Below, in pieces: positions 28,100 through 40,314 of a stretch of DNA of 64,000 bases. The stretch is from Phoebastria nigripes (lineage: Eukaryota > Chordata > Aves > Procellariiformes > Diomedeidae): the NCBI GenBank assembly GCA_035582835.1, contig JAYKAV010001267.1, positions 226,621 through 290,620 on the forward strand, read 5' to 3'. Below the pieces are notes generated by a model. The model was given only the letters and a program-made list of their open reading frames with translations. It was not told the DNA's origin and did not search any database. Position numbers and translations under genes: made by a program. Every line of letters begins with the position of its first letter. The stretch's first letter is position 1.

Positions 28100-28205
28100 G
28101 AATCATGAGCCACAGATGAATCAGGCTCAAATAAAATGATTTGCAAAAGGCCACACAGTAAGTAGCAGGGAAGACATGAATCAGGGACTAAGAGCATGCT
28201 CTATT
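28100..28205 (-). mobile_element. MIR-like SINE relic
   Basis: On the plus strand 'cacagatgaatcaggctca', 'aatgatttgcaaaaggccac', 'acagtaagtagcaggg' and 'gaatcagggactaagagcat' follow the reverse-complement MIR order closely ('gacttgcccaaggtcacacagctagtaagtggcagag ... gactcc'). This is the best-preserved MIR-like match in the left half. Confidence 0.7.
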
Positions 28206-31200
28206 GTGCTTGATTTTGCCAGTGCAAAAAAACAATTCCAGTGCACAAAATACATCATTTCCTCCTCTCCAAACCTCAATGAAGAGACAAACAAAAGTAG
28301 TTTTCTGTCATGTACTACAGCTGCCTAGCAAACTGACGTGCATGTCTGACTTCCAGAACTTTATGGAAAACTGTAACTTCCTGTTGCAGACAAAATTAAA
28401 AAGCATCTTTTTAAGAAAACCTTATAGCTACACCATTCTCCTTTCTTGGGAGGAAACTTTAATGTAACAAAAACTTTGAAGTGAGCCTTGGGTTTGTTAC
28501 AATGGACTAACCTGATGAGAAATCATGCAAACTCTTGTTGCTCTTTAGCTGTATTCCCCCACAGGCTGTATTATAGCTCTCTAACCAGTCCCACAGCATT
28601 GAATGATGTCATGGGATCTGCAGCTCAGCGAGATGAAAGGGATAAAGCGGAACCCGCTGGCACTGGGGAAAGCTTCCAACACACAATCCACAACACAGCT
28701 TGGGAACTCAAAAGCTACAGATCCAGCCACTCAACTCTAAGCATTTCAGAATCGTGTGCATTCTCCCAGCACATGCAAGGAAAGGGGGGAAAAAGCTAGT
28801 GATCGATTTTTAACAAAAGAACTAGAGTACTGAAAGGCAGAATTTAAGAGTGCAACTACCTGCTGGAAAAGGAGCTTTTTTTCCTCTCCAAAGCACTGCC
28901 TTTGATGTATGGCAACTGATCACTGATCAGATTACAGGCATTTGGTCTCAGTGCTCCTCTGCCTTTGATCTGCATGGTTAATTTTATTTTCCCGGATTTG
29001 GAGTTTCGTCTGGGCTTGTGCTGACATACTTTTTTTTTTTTTTTTTAAGGAGGTAAAAGCATTTAATACAGAAGCTCTGGCAGTGTGAAATTAAGCTGCA
29101 GAAAGCCTGGCACTGGAAAACTTCATCAGATAACAGGTACTGGATTTTGTATTTTTTTGCAGTTTTCTGTTGCAAGATTTTAAGAAATTATAAAGTTCAC
29201 ATGAACAGTAATACTACACATCATTGTACAAAGTTTGAAAGATTATATATAATTTATGCAGCATTTTATTTGCAACTCTTAGGCAGAACTACATTGAGAA
29301 TAGACTATCTAGAATATATAGACAATTGAAAACTGAAGCACAATCAAAATTTTTTCAGTATTTTGGGGGTATATAAGATTTTGGTGTGCACTTCTTGTTC
29401 CTACTGTCTATAGTTTTGTAAAGTTATATTCAAATACAAGTATTACATGACTAGAGGAGTATTTATTTTCTAGGAAAAGACCAACCAAATTTCCTACATA
29501 CTGTGTATACTTTATTTGCTCTCAGTGCGTTTATTAAACTGTGACTTCTTCAAGCAACACTTAATCCTAATAGTTCCATACTTGAGATGAAGAAAGNCTC
29601 CTCTTCCACAAGTTATTAGAACTAAATTTATAAACATAACATCCTTATATACAAAAGGGAAATGGTTTTATTTCAAGATTGAAGAGATGATAGTTCAACT
29701 ATACCATATGAAAAGAAATCTTGCTAATAAAAGTAACATTTTAACCTGATGATAGAAGTTTCCTTTAAAGCATTTTAATAAAGATATTAAAGAAATCTTA
29801 AGCTTATCTAGAGCAAACACCTGGTTTTGCTGAACTTTATGGAAGTTTTGCTCCTATTTCAGTGAAGCAATTTCCATTCACAGTATTTTGTATTCTGTTC
29901 CTCAAATTCATATTTATGAACATGTACTGTGTTTAAGAAAATGTAAGACATCTACTCCAGAAATTCATTATAAAGGAACAATCATTAGAAGATTTAGGAT
30001 TATTCACTATAAATTTGCAGTTTTAAAGGGCCAGATTTTTGGGTGAGTTTGGGCCAAATCCATGAGTGTTCTGTGCCTGCAGCTGGAGCCAGTCTGTTAA
30101 AATAAGACTCAAGCTTCTTCTGTAGGTATTTAAATATAATTTAGATTTTCAGAAGAACTTAGAACCCGTAATTGGGGCCAGACTTGCAAAGAAGTTCAAC
30201 ATTCCAGACACTGAGCTCTTTGAAAATCTAGTCTTAATGGTGCATACTGAGTTCTTCTGAAATACTGACTTTAGATGTATATTCTTAAATCTAAATTTAA
30301 GTGTATATAAATCTTAAGTACATCTGTTTATTAACAAATTGAAATGAAAAGTCAGCATAACTGATAGCTGTTAAGCATTGTTTGAAAACTATTATTTAAG
30401 AAGTTTATCAGTCCATAGGACCCTCAAGATGTTCATATTTCAGTATGCACCATAGTAACATGCAAACCCAAATTTTAACAGTCTGCTTGCATCTGAATAA
30501 GATTGTTATCAACACTTCCAGATAAATGTAGTCAGCTTTCATTAGTCAGTCTGCAAAGTTTGTTTCTTCTAATTAAAAGTGTATTTGTATATATAAATTT
30601 TAAATTTACTGAATATCAAGAGATAATATGCCAGACACAGATTAACTAGGCCTGACTTGGTATCATTTAGTTTTCTATACCACCAATTAATTCATATTCT
30701 GACTTAACAAGTCAATTACATTATAAGGAAAGTAATTAGCACTGCATGAATAATGTGCATATAGCTGTCAAGGAAGAATATTGTTTAAGGCATAGCCAAA
30801 GCAAAATTTAGTTTTTTTCTTTAAATGACAATGATGTACTAAAACATGTTTCTGTAACCCTGAAAAGATGGTTTTATTTATTAATTCTGTACTTCACTGA
30901 TGAGCTTCTCTACCTTTCCAGTCTTCTTTTGCTTGTTGCTAGTTTTCTAACATACATTTATTTTCTGAGGAAAATTGTTTCTAAACCATACCTCTGTTTG
31001 CTGTAAAGTAGAAAGAGAAGCAAATTTAAAAAAAAATGTAAGGATTCTTTTTCCTCAGAAGCCAAAATAGTTATGTGAGTCTAATACAATTAAACTATCA
31101 CTATAAGGATCTGACCCATCACACAAATGGGTAAAGTTGCGCACAGAAGTAACACTGGTTAATCAGATAGATTACACTGATGACTTACATATATAAATAT

Positions 31201-31489
31201 TTGCAATATTTAGGCCCTAGAAATGCATTTAAGAAATAAATATTTTTTTCATTTTATAAAAAGTCCCTAGGATTTTAGCTAATCTTCCCACATATTTAAA
31301 CACAGATGGGCGTTAACCCATTTACACTGAAAAATATCTTTGTTTGTCTGTATCTAAGTGAGACTGAAATGAAAGCACATTTGGACATATTTAAGTATGG
31401 GGGAGAGAGGACTTTCAGCACTTCTGTTATTTTAAATAGCAGTTCTCTGACAGTTTAGTCTTTCATTGATCTGACTTTTAAAGATTAAA
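28206..31489. other. Intergenic AT-rich DNA without recognisable repeats
   Basis: No gene is seen. A T-run occurs at about 29,031-29,047. Two CCTTTGAT motifs lie at about 28,899 and 28,962. From about 29,600 to 31,480 the sequence is strongly AT-rich, free of recognisable interspersed repeats and without coding frames. It is a plausible place for conserved non-coding elements, but this cannot be shown from one sequence. Confidence 0.5.
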
Positions 31490-31565
31490 TAATAATAATT
31501 CTTGGCACTTGCGACTTTGCTTTTACAAAGAGCTGTATAAACATTAATTAATCCTCAGGCTTAAG
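31490..31565. mobile_element. L2/MIR-type 3' tail relic
   Basis: The words 'aataataattcttggcactt', 'ttttacaaagagctgtataa' and 'acattaattaatcctcagg' match the L2/MIR tail ('agcactttacaaacattaattaatcctcac'). Confidence 0.55.
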
Positions 31566-33200
31566 TCTTCAGAAAGAAAAAGTTCACAATGCTTTCTCAA
31601 GCAAATCTGACTAGGAAACTCACAAGTATATAATTTATTTATTAAAATAGCTTGAGCAATTTCTGATTATAAATAGAGCCATTTCCAAACAGTGTGTCTT
31701 AGATAACATCATAAACATAGTTTAAGGTTTGTAATAGTTAAGACTATCAAAAGACGTTGCACAGTTATACTGACATCAGTTTCCAACAGCTGTCATAACA
31801 AGAGTAGATCTATCTCACAGTTGACTGGGGGAACTGTGTTACCATTTGAGATATGGAGATAACAACTTCCTATTGCTGTACAATTTCTGCTTCCACATCA
31901 GATATGCCACGCAACTTAGTCTTATCAAAGGGGTCAGCTGAAACTACTTTCCAAATATTTCTTTTCTGCTTTTCTACTGTAGTGAGAATCTCTATACTCG
32001 CATCTATACTAGTTGCTCTAAGAGTTCACTTCTTCCATTTCCTTAGAAGAAATGTCATGATTTAAAACAAAAGAAACCCTGCAATTTTCAACATCTTTCG
32101 ATGATGCATGGAATTAACTCATCCATTTTACATTTAGAGGAAATATTTTACATGCTACAACAGGGACTTAAACATTTAAGTTTCAGTGTTACAGACTACA
32201 CATTGCTCTTAATTCATTGGCATAGCAACCCCCTATGTGATGAGAAAGTCTTCATGTTTCTTTATATGGTAATCCTCAGTGTTTAGGCAACACTTGAAGA
32301 ACTCTGGGATGTTTTAATACACTTGTCTAACTATACTACTTTAAAACAAGTATCTGAAACACACGATGACTCCACTAAGAAAAACTCACGCAATACATTT
32401 CACTGGTGTCTACACAAAACAGATAACATACAAAACAGTTGTCTGTAAAGCGCAAGGGGATGTAGCATGTTCAGTGCTGTGCAGCAGCTGCCATTCACAA
32501 CAGATGCGCCGCCGTTGCGCCGTAGCATGCCATTCCTTACTGAAATTCCAGCCTCTTGCAAAGCTCCTTCTGGCAAGGGTCCTGAAGCAAAACGGTTCTT
32601 TTCAGGCCCTTTTTAAGATAATTAAAGGAAACCCCCTGTAAATTCTGAGTTAGTTCAATTTTTTTAAATTGAAAACAACTCACTTTGCAGCAATCATTTA
32701 TCTCTTTGCAGACAACTTGCTGTATTTCAATAAGCGCTACCTGTTTTTATAAAAGTCCACGTGGCTGGCGAACTCCAAAATTTTCTCTCTGTGAGAAGCT
32801 CCCCAAAATTCTGTTTATTTGAAAATGCTTTACTGCCAAGTATATCCATTAGTTCATTCGCTTCAGAACCTAACTCAGTTCCCAGTGTATCCATACATTT
32901 GTCTAGACTGTAGTGGTATCATTAGCCTTTTCATTAGAAGTAAAATGAATGACCTGAAATCCCTGCAGTAGCAGTTCTTTCTCCAAGGTCTCCAAGATTG
33001 GTTTCACCAATGTTGGAGCATCACTAACTCCAGCAAAGCTCCTAATTTACATCACAGTAAGTAGGAGTAAAGTACACCCTTTCTAGTGACTGTGAACAAT
33101 TTATTCTCTGTGAAGGGCTGGATTTCTGAACTCGCATTTGGTGTTGACACTACGCTCATAGCTGGGTAACTTGTTACCTGCAGAATGGAAAAATATTTCA
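31566..33200. other. Intergenic DNA left of the CpG island
   Basis: No supportable exon was found. If the minus-strand frame at 33,350-33,566 is a true first exon, its next exon could lie here or farther left, but I could not identify one by eye. Confidence 0.5.
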
Positions 33201-33349
33201 GATTCTGAGCTAGCAGGAAGAAGAGCTGCTCAAGTACTTTAGAAAGGAGAGAATTTTGCAGTGCATTGTCAGAGGACCTCCATCGTGGTCTTTGGGTGGG
33301 ATAGGCAAAAGGGACTTTGGTGAGTTACAAGGACTCCTTCTACACTCAC

Positions 33350-33566
33350 CTTCTGAATGGTGACAAAGCGGCTTGCCCAGTCCGCTTAACAACAGTCCAG
33401 CAGTCCAGCGATAGGCAGCCATGAACACTTCTAAGCCAGGGCTCCTACTGAGGGAGATCAACACCACCAAGGCTGCAGCCCCCAAAGCCCAGGCTGCCAC
33501 TAGAGACAGGGTGGCAGCTGCAGCCTGCGATGAACCACCTAGGTGTGCACAGCAAGTCTCCGCCAT
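33350..33566 (-). CDS. Possible first coding exon of an unrecognised divergent gene
   Basis: The minus strand has an ATG at 33,566 in a very good context (A at -3, G at +4). It opens 72 codons plus one base and then meets the sequence CAGAAG followed by GTGAGT, a near-ideal splice donor (last exon base 33,350, intron phase 1). The predicted peptide begins MAETCC. It has an Ala/Leu/Val-rich hydrophobic stretch at about residues 17-39 that could be a membrane segment or signal anchor, and a second weaker one at about 51-63. The same frame is open farther upstream to an ATG at 33,662 and reads through the donor to a stop at about 33,210. The position, directly left of the TNFRSF19 CpG island and pointing away from it, is typical of a bidirectional promoter. 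I do not recognise the protein. It could equally be the first exon of a non-coding antisense-upstream transcript. Confidence 0.35.
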
Positions 33567-33874
33567 CCTCCCGGTAGGACAAAAGGGACCCGAGCACCTC
33601 ATTTGTGGTTCACCCTGGCTTAGCACCACTAGTACAAGACACACCCCACCACCGACCACCAAGTACCCATCTCTCGGCAGGGAGGAGACCTAAGCGGGAG
33701 GCGGGCAGCCCCTCACAGAAGACGAGGCGGGAGCAAGACCCCTCCCGNCCCCTGAGGCGGCGGCCGCTAACGGCCTCTCCCCGCCACGGGGGACACCGAA
33801 CCGCCACCGCCTCGGCCACGCAGCCCCTCCCTCCCGCGGCTGCCTCCGCGGGCGCGCGCCTCCTCGCCACGGGG

Positions 33875-33880
33875 CACGTG
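33875..33880. promoter_or_regulatory. E-box CACGTG
   Basis: A palindromic CACGTG lies within the CpG island, 17 bp left of the inverted CCAAT box. Factors of the USF/MYC/bHLH-Zip class bind this word. Occupancy cannot be judged from the sequence. Confidence 0.5.
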
Positions 33881-33896
33881 GGCCGGGGGGCTGCTG

Positions 33897-33901
33897 ATTG
33901 G
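33897..33901 (-). promoter_or_regulatory. Inverted CCAAT box (ATTGG)
   Basis: CTGATTGGCTG is a good NF-Y site. NF-Y boxes commonly sit 60-100 bp from transcription starts and are frequent in bidirectional promoters. That would put a plus-strand start near 33,960-34,000 and a minus-strand start near 33,800. The start positions are inferred, not seen. Confidence 0.55.
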
Positions 33902-33959
33902 CTGCCTCCGGTCACCTGAGCCCGGCCCCTCAGGCGAAGGAGGGAGGGGTGCGGCGCGG

Positions 33960-34742
33960 CGTTGCCGGGGTGACGGGGCGAGCCGGAGCGAGAGGAGGTG
34001 AAGGAGGGAGCGGGCGCGGGGCGAGCGCTCCTCGGTGGCGGGCGGGCGGCCGGCCGGCACCCCGCCGGGGCGGCCAGCAGGCCGCGGCGTGGCAGGTGGG
34101 TGCGTGGGAGATCCGGGCGGGCGCAATCCCCTCAGCCTCGGAGAGTGCCTGGCCCTCCCCCTTCCTCAGAGGGGCGCCCCCTCGCCCCCTTCCGCAGGCA
34201 GGAGGGAGGCTCTGAGGCCACAGTGCGCGGAGCGGCGCTGCTACGGCGGGGAAGCAGCGGCGCCCCCGCTTATCGGGGCTCCGCGCAGATTCCCCCACAC
34301 ACCCCCCAGGGCACCGGCCTAGCTGGGCGCTGACCCGAGAGTGCTGGGCGCCCGCAGCCCCGCCGTGCGCCTGGCACCGGCCCGTTCTGCTTTCTCGTTG
34401 CGCGTAGAGCCCGCTGCGTGCGGCCGGGGAGAGGATGGGAATGACCCTCCGCGGAAAGCGCAGGCTGCGGGGGAGGAGGGGAGGGGAGGGCTCCGCTCGA
34501 TCTCTTCCTCTCCGAGATGGCTCCAGCTCTGCCGCTCTCTAACCGGCCCCTCTGCCCCGAGGCGTCCCGCAGTGGGTATGAAGGGCACCGCGCAGCAAAA
34601 GAGAGTCGCAGCTGGTGTTGCTGGGTTTTGCAGATCTCGACAGCCCTAGAGTAACTCCTCCAGGCGCCGGAGTGCTGCGAACAAAAAGCCCTTGAAAGCC
34701 GGGCTTTCTTGTTCGCAAGCTCTTCTCGTGTCTACTGCATAA
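33960..34742 (+). other. TNFRSF19: Probable non-coding first exon region of TNFRSF19
   Basis: The start codon is in a downstream exon that begins with an AG acceptor and carries untranslated sequence, so at least one 5' non-coding exon must exist. The CpG island is the obvious source. Two donors are credible: GGCAG followed by GTGGGT (exon end at 34,095) and ATAA followed by GTAAGT (exon end at 34,742). The second has the better six-base intron start, the first the better exon side. The true start and the choice of donor need transcript data. Confidence 0.4.
34469..34490 (+). other. G-quadruplex motif in the CpG island
   Basis: G-runs of 5, 4, 4 and 3 are separated by loops AGGA, A and A, which satisfies the standard G3+N1-7 quadruplex pattern on the plus strand. 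The motif would lie in the 5' untranslated region if the first exon extends to the donor at 34,743, otherwise in intron 1. Confidence 0.7.
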
Positions 34743-37700
34743 GTAAGTTGCTCTTTGCTTCAAACAATTTTGGAGCTGGAGTTGAAGAAACAGGAGCTAG
34801 TAACTTTTTCTCTCGGCTGGTAAGAGGTTGAAAAGCCACAATTATGGTTCTGTTGAAAAGCCTTTGATTGTTTGACTTCCTTTCCTGGTGTCTGTCTCCA
34901 TTAATCTGACGTTGGACTGAAAGCTTTACCTGATATTCATGAAAAATCTTGATACTTAATACCGATTTACCGCCTTTATACTTACAGCTACTTTAAATGA
35001 ATGCTTTTATCACATTAACAAAGGGGTCCAGTAGCATTTAATATGAGCAAAAGTGGCAAATGGATTCAACCTGTAGGTAGGTTTTTTAGCTACTGTTAAC
35101 TAATCTCTTTCAAGCACACCTTCACCATCACATGTAAAACAAGCTGGGTGTATTAACCGGAAGCTTTTTACCATATAAGCAAAGCATTTTTTTTTAGAAA
35201 TAGAAGTAAATTTCTTTATTAGTTCAGTAATAAGATGTTTAAATTGTCAGTTAAGGAGGCAATAAATTACTTTTTCTCAGTTTCCACATCTTGCAGTTGC
35301 AGTACTAATAAAAGAGAATGCTGAGAAAGAAANTAACTCGTGTCTGTGCTTTTTAAGACATTGCATGCTATGCAAAACTGCTGAAGGGTGGCTGGATAAA
35401 TGTAACACACTGGCATTGCACCATTGCAATAGTTACTGTATTAACCAGCCCAATGCTTTATAATTTATGCTTCTTAAAAATTACTTTGAAAAATAACTAT
35501 TAGTATACTTTGGTATAAATGAAATATGAATATAATATTGGCATTCTCATTTTATTGTATTACTTATTCACATATCTAAGTACAAATATGTACAAATGCA
35601 GCTCTACGCTGAGGTTTCATCTAGCAAACTAGTGTCTCCTAGAAGTTGAGATGAGTGAGATGTATTAAACAGAAGGAGCAACATTTTTTAGCACAGTTTT
35701 GATGCTGAAGCTCATCGTTATTTGTATGAGTAGTCTCATCAACTTCAGCGGGATTAGGAGTTCTTGTGTGAATCACAGGTTCTGATCCTCTAAAAAGCTT
35801 TGTTTAAGTGTAGGAAAAATGTCACCACATTCACCTTTGTTACAGTATTTTACTATAATTTCTCATTAACGATAGTCTGGATCTGTTGAAGAACATGGAT
35901 GATAAACTATTTTACATAATTTTACTAGCATGGATTTGGAACATCGTTTGTAAGTAGCAAAACCAGGGACGAATTATGTAGTTAATTCTCAAGTTGTGCT
36001 GATTATACCCTTTTTGAGACACTGGGATATAATGCATTCTGTAAATGCTGTATATGATAGTGAAGACACTGTAGAGATGCTTCTTTGGAGTGTTAAATTA
36101 TTATCACCATTATTCCTGTAAAGTCAGGTACTTCAGCTAAAATAACTCAAAGCATATGGTACTCAGAAGGAGCACAAATATTTCCTGGCTATGTGTAAAC
36201 CTCCTTTCTCTCCTCCCTCAGCCCCTAAAATAGATATAAATGTTTTCTATCACCAGCCGTGTTCCAACTTGAATTGCTATCTCTGTCTTAACAAAACTAG
36301 AAATAAATTTATAGTTGCCTAATTTTGTACAATTTCATGTATGGCAGCTTCTGAAAAATATGGATTTATTCAACACAATATTTAATGTGATGAATGCTAC
36401 CTAGCTGACAGTATTTCCCCCATCCCCCCACACATGGTCCTTCTCAGAGCAGTTGGAGCAAATGTGCTCAGACAAGACCTCATTTACTTCACAAAGGGGA
36501 AGAGTACAAGGGTTGTGGGCTGGGTGTAAAGGGAAGGTGTTCTAGAAGTATGAGACAGAATAACAATGTGTAGCTCTGTAGTGGAAGTTCTTGTCCCTAA
36601 CTTGTTCCCTTTGTCTTTATCATTGCAGCAACATAAGTACTTTCCTTTCTCTTGTTTCTTGCCTGTGGGGCACTGACTCTGCTAAAGCCATCTGCCACTC
36701 CATGTCATTTTATTGCATGCAGTTGACAGCTGCAGGTGGGAAACAGGGTGGTTAGAAGGGAGCTGAGATCCTATTCATTGGATACCAGAGACCTCTGTTG
36801 GCAAGATAAAGATGATTATATTTTCATAATTTTTCATAATTTTTTTCATTTCATTTTTTTCTCTTTCTTATCCAGAACTTCTCAGAGTACTCTTTGCCAG
36901 TGTTACAGAGAGCATGAAAAGTGGTAGTCAAGTATGAATGTCAAATCAAATATGGGAAACTTACAAGATCTAGGAAAGTTAAGTGAGTTCAAAGTTGGGA
37001 CCCTTCACCCCTTCTGAAGTTTCCCTTAGAAGACGGATGATGTTGACTTCAAAGTTTTGATGCTTACATGTATGAGAAACCTGCTAGTAGGCCATAATTT
37101 AATCACACTGCCTCGAGTCTTGAAGTGATGTGNCTTTCATGGTGAAACTTTTAAGTTTTTGGAGAGAAGGAAGAAATATTTTTCTGACAGATTGACTTTG
37201 AAATAGAATGATGACTGCTGCTCAGGCAAGCAAGTAAACGTAGGAGTAAATTTTGGAGGATGGTGGATTCTAGGACCTTGGAAGGTTGGAAGTTCTTACT
37301 TCCACAATACATTTATTACATGTTCCTAATTTATTGTTTGATATTGCCCTTGTAATACATATGCATAGTAGGCCCCACACAACCTTAAAACCATGCAACC
37401 GCATTTCTTAATGGAAGTTCTATATCTTGAATTCAGTACATTACCAATGATGATTGCTTTTCCCAGAGTATTTTGGGCAAACGTATTACTGTTAACCTAA
37501 AAAGATGCATTTGGAATGATTTACTGACCTCAAAAAACTGTGTCCACAGTTTTCTTTCATTTAATAAAATTGAGGATAACTGAACTCGGCATTGTAAATA
37601 TAAATATCTGAACAAGAACAAATAGTCTTTAAATGCATTGAACTTCTATTTGGTCACACATATTTTAGAGGCAAAAACTTCCAGTTACTTCTTACTTGAA

Positions 37701-40292
37701 TGCATATGAGGTGAATGGCTTGTGTCCAATAGACATCAGTGTAATGCCACTTGATATCATGAAAGAACAAATTTGCCCAATGGCAATCTATTACTAAGTG
37801 CTGCAGTGTCTGCTTTTTAAGCAGGGCTTTTAACCAAACTTGAGACAGAAACAGGAAACAAGCAGCTGGCACAGTTATGTCTCCTTCAGGACTTGCTTTC
37901 AATACAATGAGTTATTAATGTGCCTTGACCATTTGCATTATTTTTATCAAAATGTTGTCATGAAAAGAAACATTTTATTTTTTTGTACTCTTAACAATGT
38001 TTTTTTATTGTACACCAGTTAATTTCTTTCTTATATGTTATAGCCAGTATATAGACTTTGGGGTTTTTTTGGTAGGAACTGGGACAATAAGCACAATGAT
38101 TGCATGATACAATACCACAGGCATTCATACATGTCTACTGAAATGATTTGAACATGTTTCGGTGCTACTAAACCTACTGAAGTGCACTGAAGTTTAAGGA
38201 CCATAGACCTGCAAGCTTATTTTGGAAGACTTGATGATTATAAAAGACAAATTATCTAGAAGATATCTCATATTATCTCATATTATATCATAGACCTACA
38301 GCTATGAGATTGTATCGTACACATAATGATCAGTCAACAAATTTGAAGCTCAGTAAAATGTGTAGATGAGTTGGAGAAGTCCGTGATAGTTTGATGCCAG
38401 TTCTAAAACACTTGATTTTGGAAATTTACTCTGGGTTTTGGAACTCCTGATGTTTGAAGGTGTTGGATTTGGCAAGAGTGTTATAAAGGCAGTAGATTTT
38501 CTTTTAAATAGAAAATATTTCACAGGTGCAATAAAATTTCCACACCTAAGTCAACAAAATGTTGTTGTGTTTCAGTACAGCATGCTTCTCCGTGTGCTTT
38601 CTATGTTCTAAAATTCTTTGAGGTACAAGCTATAAGATCACCTTATAACAGATATGGCAACTCCAAAACTGAGATATGAGCTGTCAGCATGATCAGCAAC
38701 ATTTTTAATACTGCTTGTTATTCTGTACTACCTTCTATTAAGAACTGGCATTTGTTTTTTAATCCAATTGTGACTCTAGAATATTACAAACATAAAAACA
38801 CATCATGAGCTTTGTTTCAGTATTGATTTTAATAAATGGTTTATATGCTAACTTTTTTACAATATTAAATCTTCAGGTTATTGCATATTGGAAAAATGTA
38901 TAGGATGAATGTGGCTTCATTACATAAAGCTAATATAGTTTTATTGCAATAATATGGCAAGTACTGAATCTGCTGGCCAGTTAATCAGGCTGTTCTTAAT
39001 TTTCTTTGTTTTTCCATACTTCAGGTGACCTGCTCAGAAAAAATACAGACTGTTTAGATTATGCCACAGCTCCATATTTTAGATCGTTAGGCTTAGTACA
39101 GCTCACCAATATTGTTTGTATTGATAATTCTACATGAAAATTGACATAAAAATATACAATTATGACGATATTCAATTTCTTTTTTAATCTGGCACATCTA
39201 TTTTCAGAAGCAGAAGTAAATCTTAAAATTTAAAAAAAACCATACTTTTAACCTTATAAAGAATCCTATTTTTAAAATTTTGGTAGTATTATATAGGTGG
39301 TCATAATTACATTAGAATTGTGCTATGTTTTATTTCTTTAACAATAATATTATTAAGGAATATAATGACTATAAATTCATACGACTTAGAATAATCGCTT
39401 GACATTCAGTTCGAAGCAACTCAGTTACATTTACAGCTTTATTTCACTNGCACACTTACGTAAAGTTTTGCCTCTTACAGCAATTAAGAAAGCATATAAA
39501 GTATTCAGTTTTTTCCACTGAATACTATTATATGAAATCAAGAAGTTAATGGGGATTTTTCTCTCAAATCTCTTTCGTTTCAGCATCATTCTTTGAATTA
39601 ATATTTAATCAGTTTATATCATTTAGCTTTTAGAATTTTAGCTTTATTGTCTTGTCTTCTCTGCATCAAGTGAAGTCAAGTTTGTTTTGCAGGACTGCTT
39701 TTCAGCAGTATTGTGTAGAGATGATTATTGTATTACTATTCTTAGTTCTTTTTTAATCTTTTAATAACATTACCACTCTTGAATTTCTGTAGCATTCCAA
39801 ACTGTATAAAAATTGAACAGCAGCAAGCTTAAGTCTTTCTTGATATTTTTTTCAAGGTTACTGAGGTGCAAAATCTCACAATTTGTCTTTTGTTATAACT
39901 TAGCAGATCCTCAGTTACTATTTGGCCAGAAGATACATGATATGATGTGTGTTTTTATCAATCTTGTTTCTTTCCAAACATAGATGAGAAACATTTCTTG
40001 AAAATTCTGAGTTCCCTTAACAGTATTTTTACTGTCTCTGTCCACTGTTTGGTGTTTGCTATTACTAGAAATTGTTTTGTTCTTATATACTTTTGTTTTA
40101 ACATAACTAATTTTTTTTGCAGCATTAGTGCTGTCAGCTTCTCATGCCAACCCTGTGCACTTAATAACTTTTAAAATTTGTTGACTCTCTCTTCTGTTTT
40201 TCCATTTGTTCTACAGTGCTTTTTCCATCAAATTGTTGCATTTGGGTCATCCAGAATTCTTTCTGAGATTTCCCATTTCATGTTTCTCTGCT

Positions 40293-40314
40293 TGTTTGTT
40301 TGTTTGTTTGTTTG
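40293..40314. repeat. (TTTG)n microsatellite
   Basis: Five or more perfect TTTG units are followed by a T-run, within intron 1 of TNFRSF19. Confidence 0.9.

Larger units (their letters stand above)
33660..34680. promoter_or_regulatory. TNFRSF19: CpG island promoter of TNFRSF19, probably bidirectional
   Basis: About 1 kb is very GC-rich and full of CpG, in contrast to AT-rich DNA on both sides. It contains many GGGCGG-type Sp1 boxes (for example 34,067-34,073). There is no TATA box at a sensible place, as is usual for such promoters. The island is about 7.5-8 kb upstream of the exon with the TNFRSF19 start codon and in the right place to drive it. Open frames on both strands here are composition artefacts of GC-rich DNA. 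An N lies at 33,748. Confidence 0.85.

Noticed and set aside
33605..34649. Several overlapping open frames of about 90-120 codons on both strands in the CpG island
   Set aside because: GC-rich DNA has few stop codons. The peptides are low-complexity Arg/Gly/Pro/Ala and occur in all frames, so they are composition artefacts.
34743..34748. Treating the GTAAGT at 34,743 as the certain end of TNFRSF19 exon 1
   Set aside because: It is a good donor, but GGCAG|GTGGGT at 34,096 is also good and no transcript evidence is available, so both were kept as candidates only.
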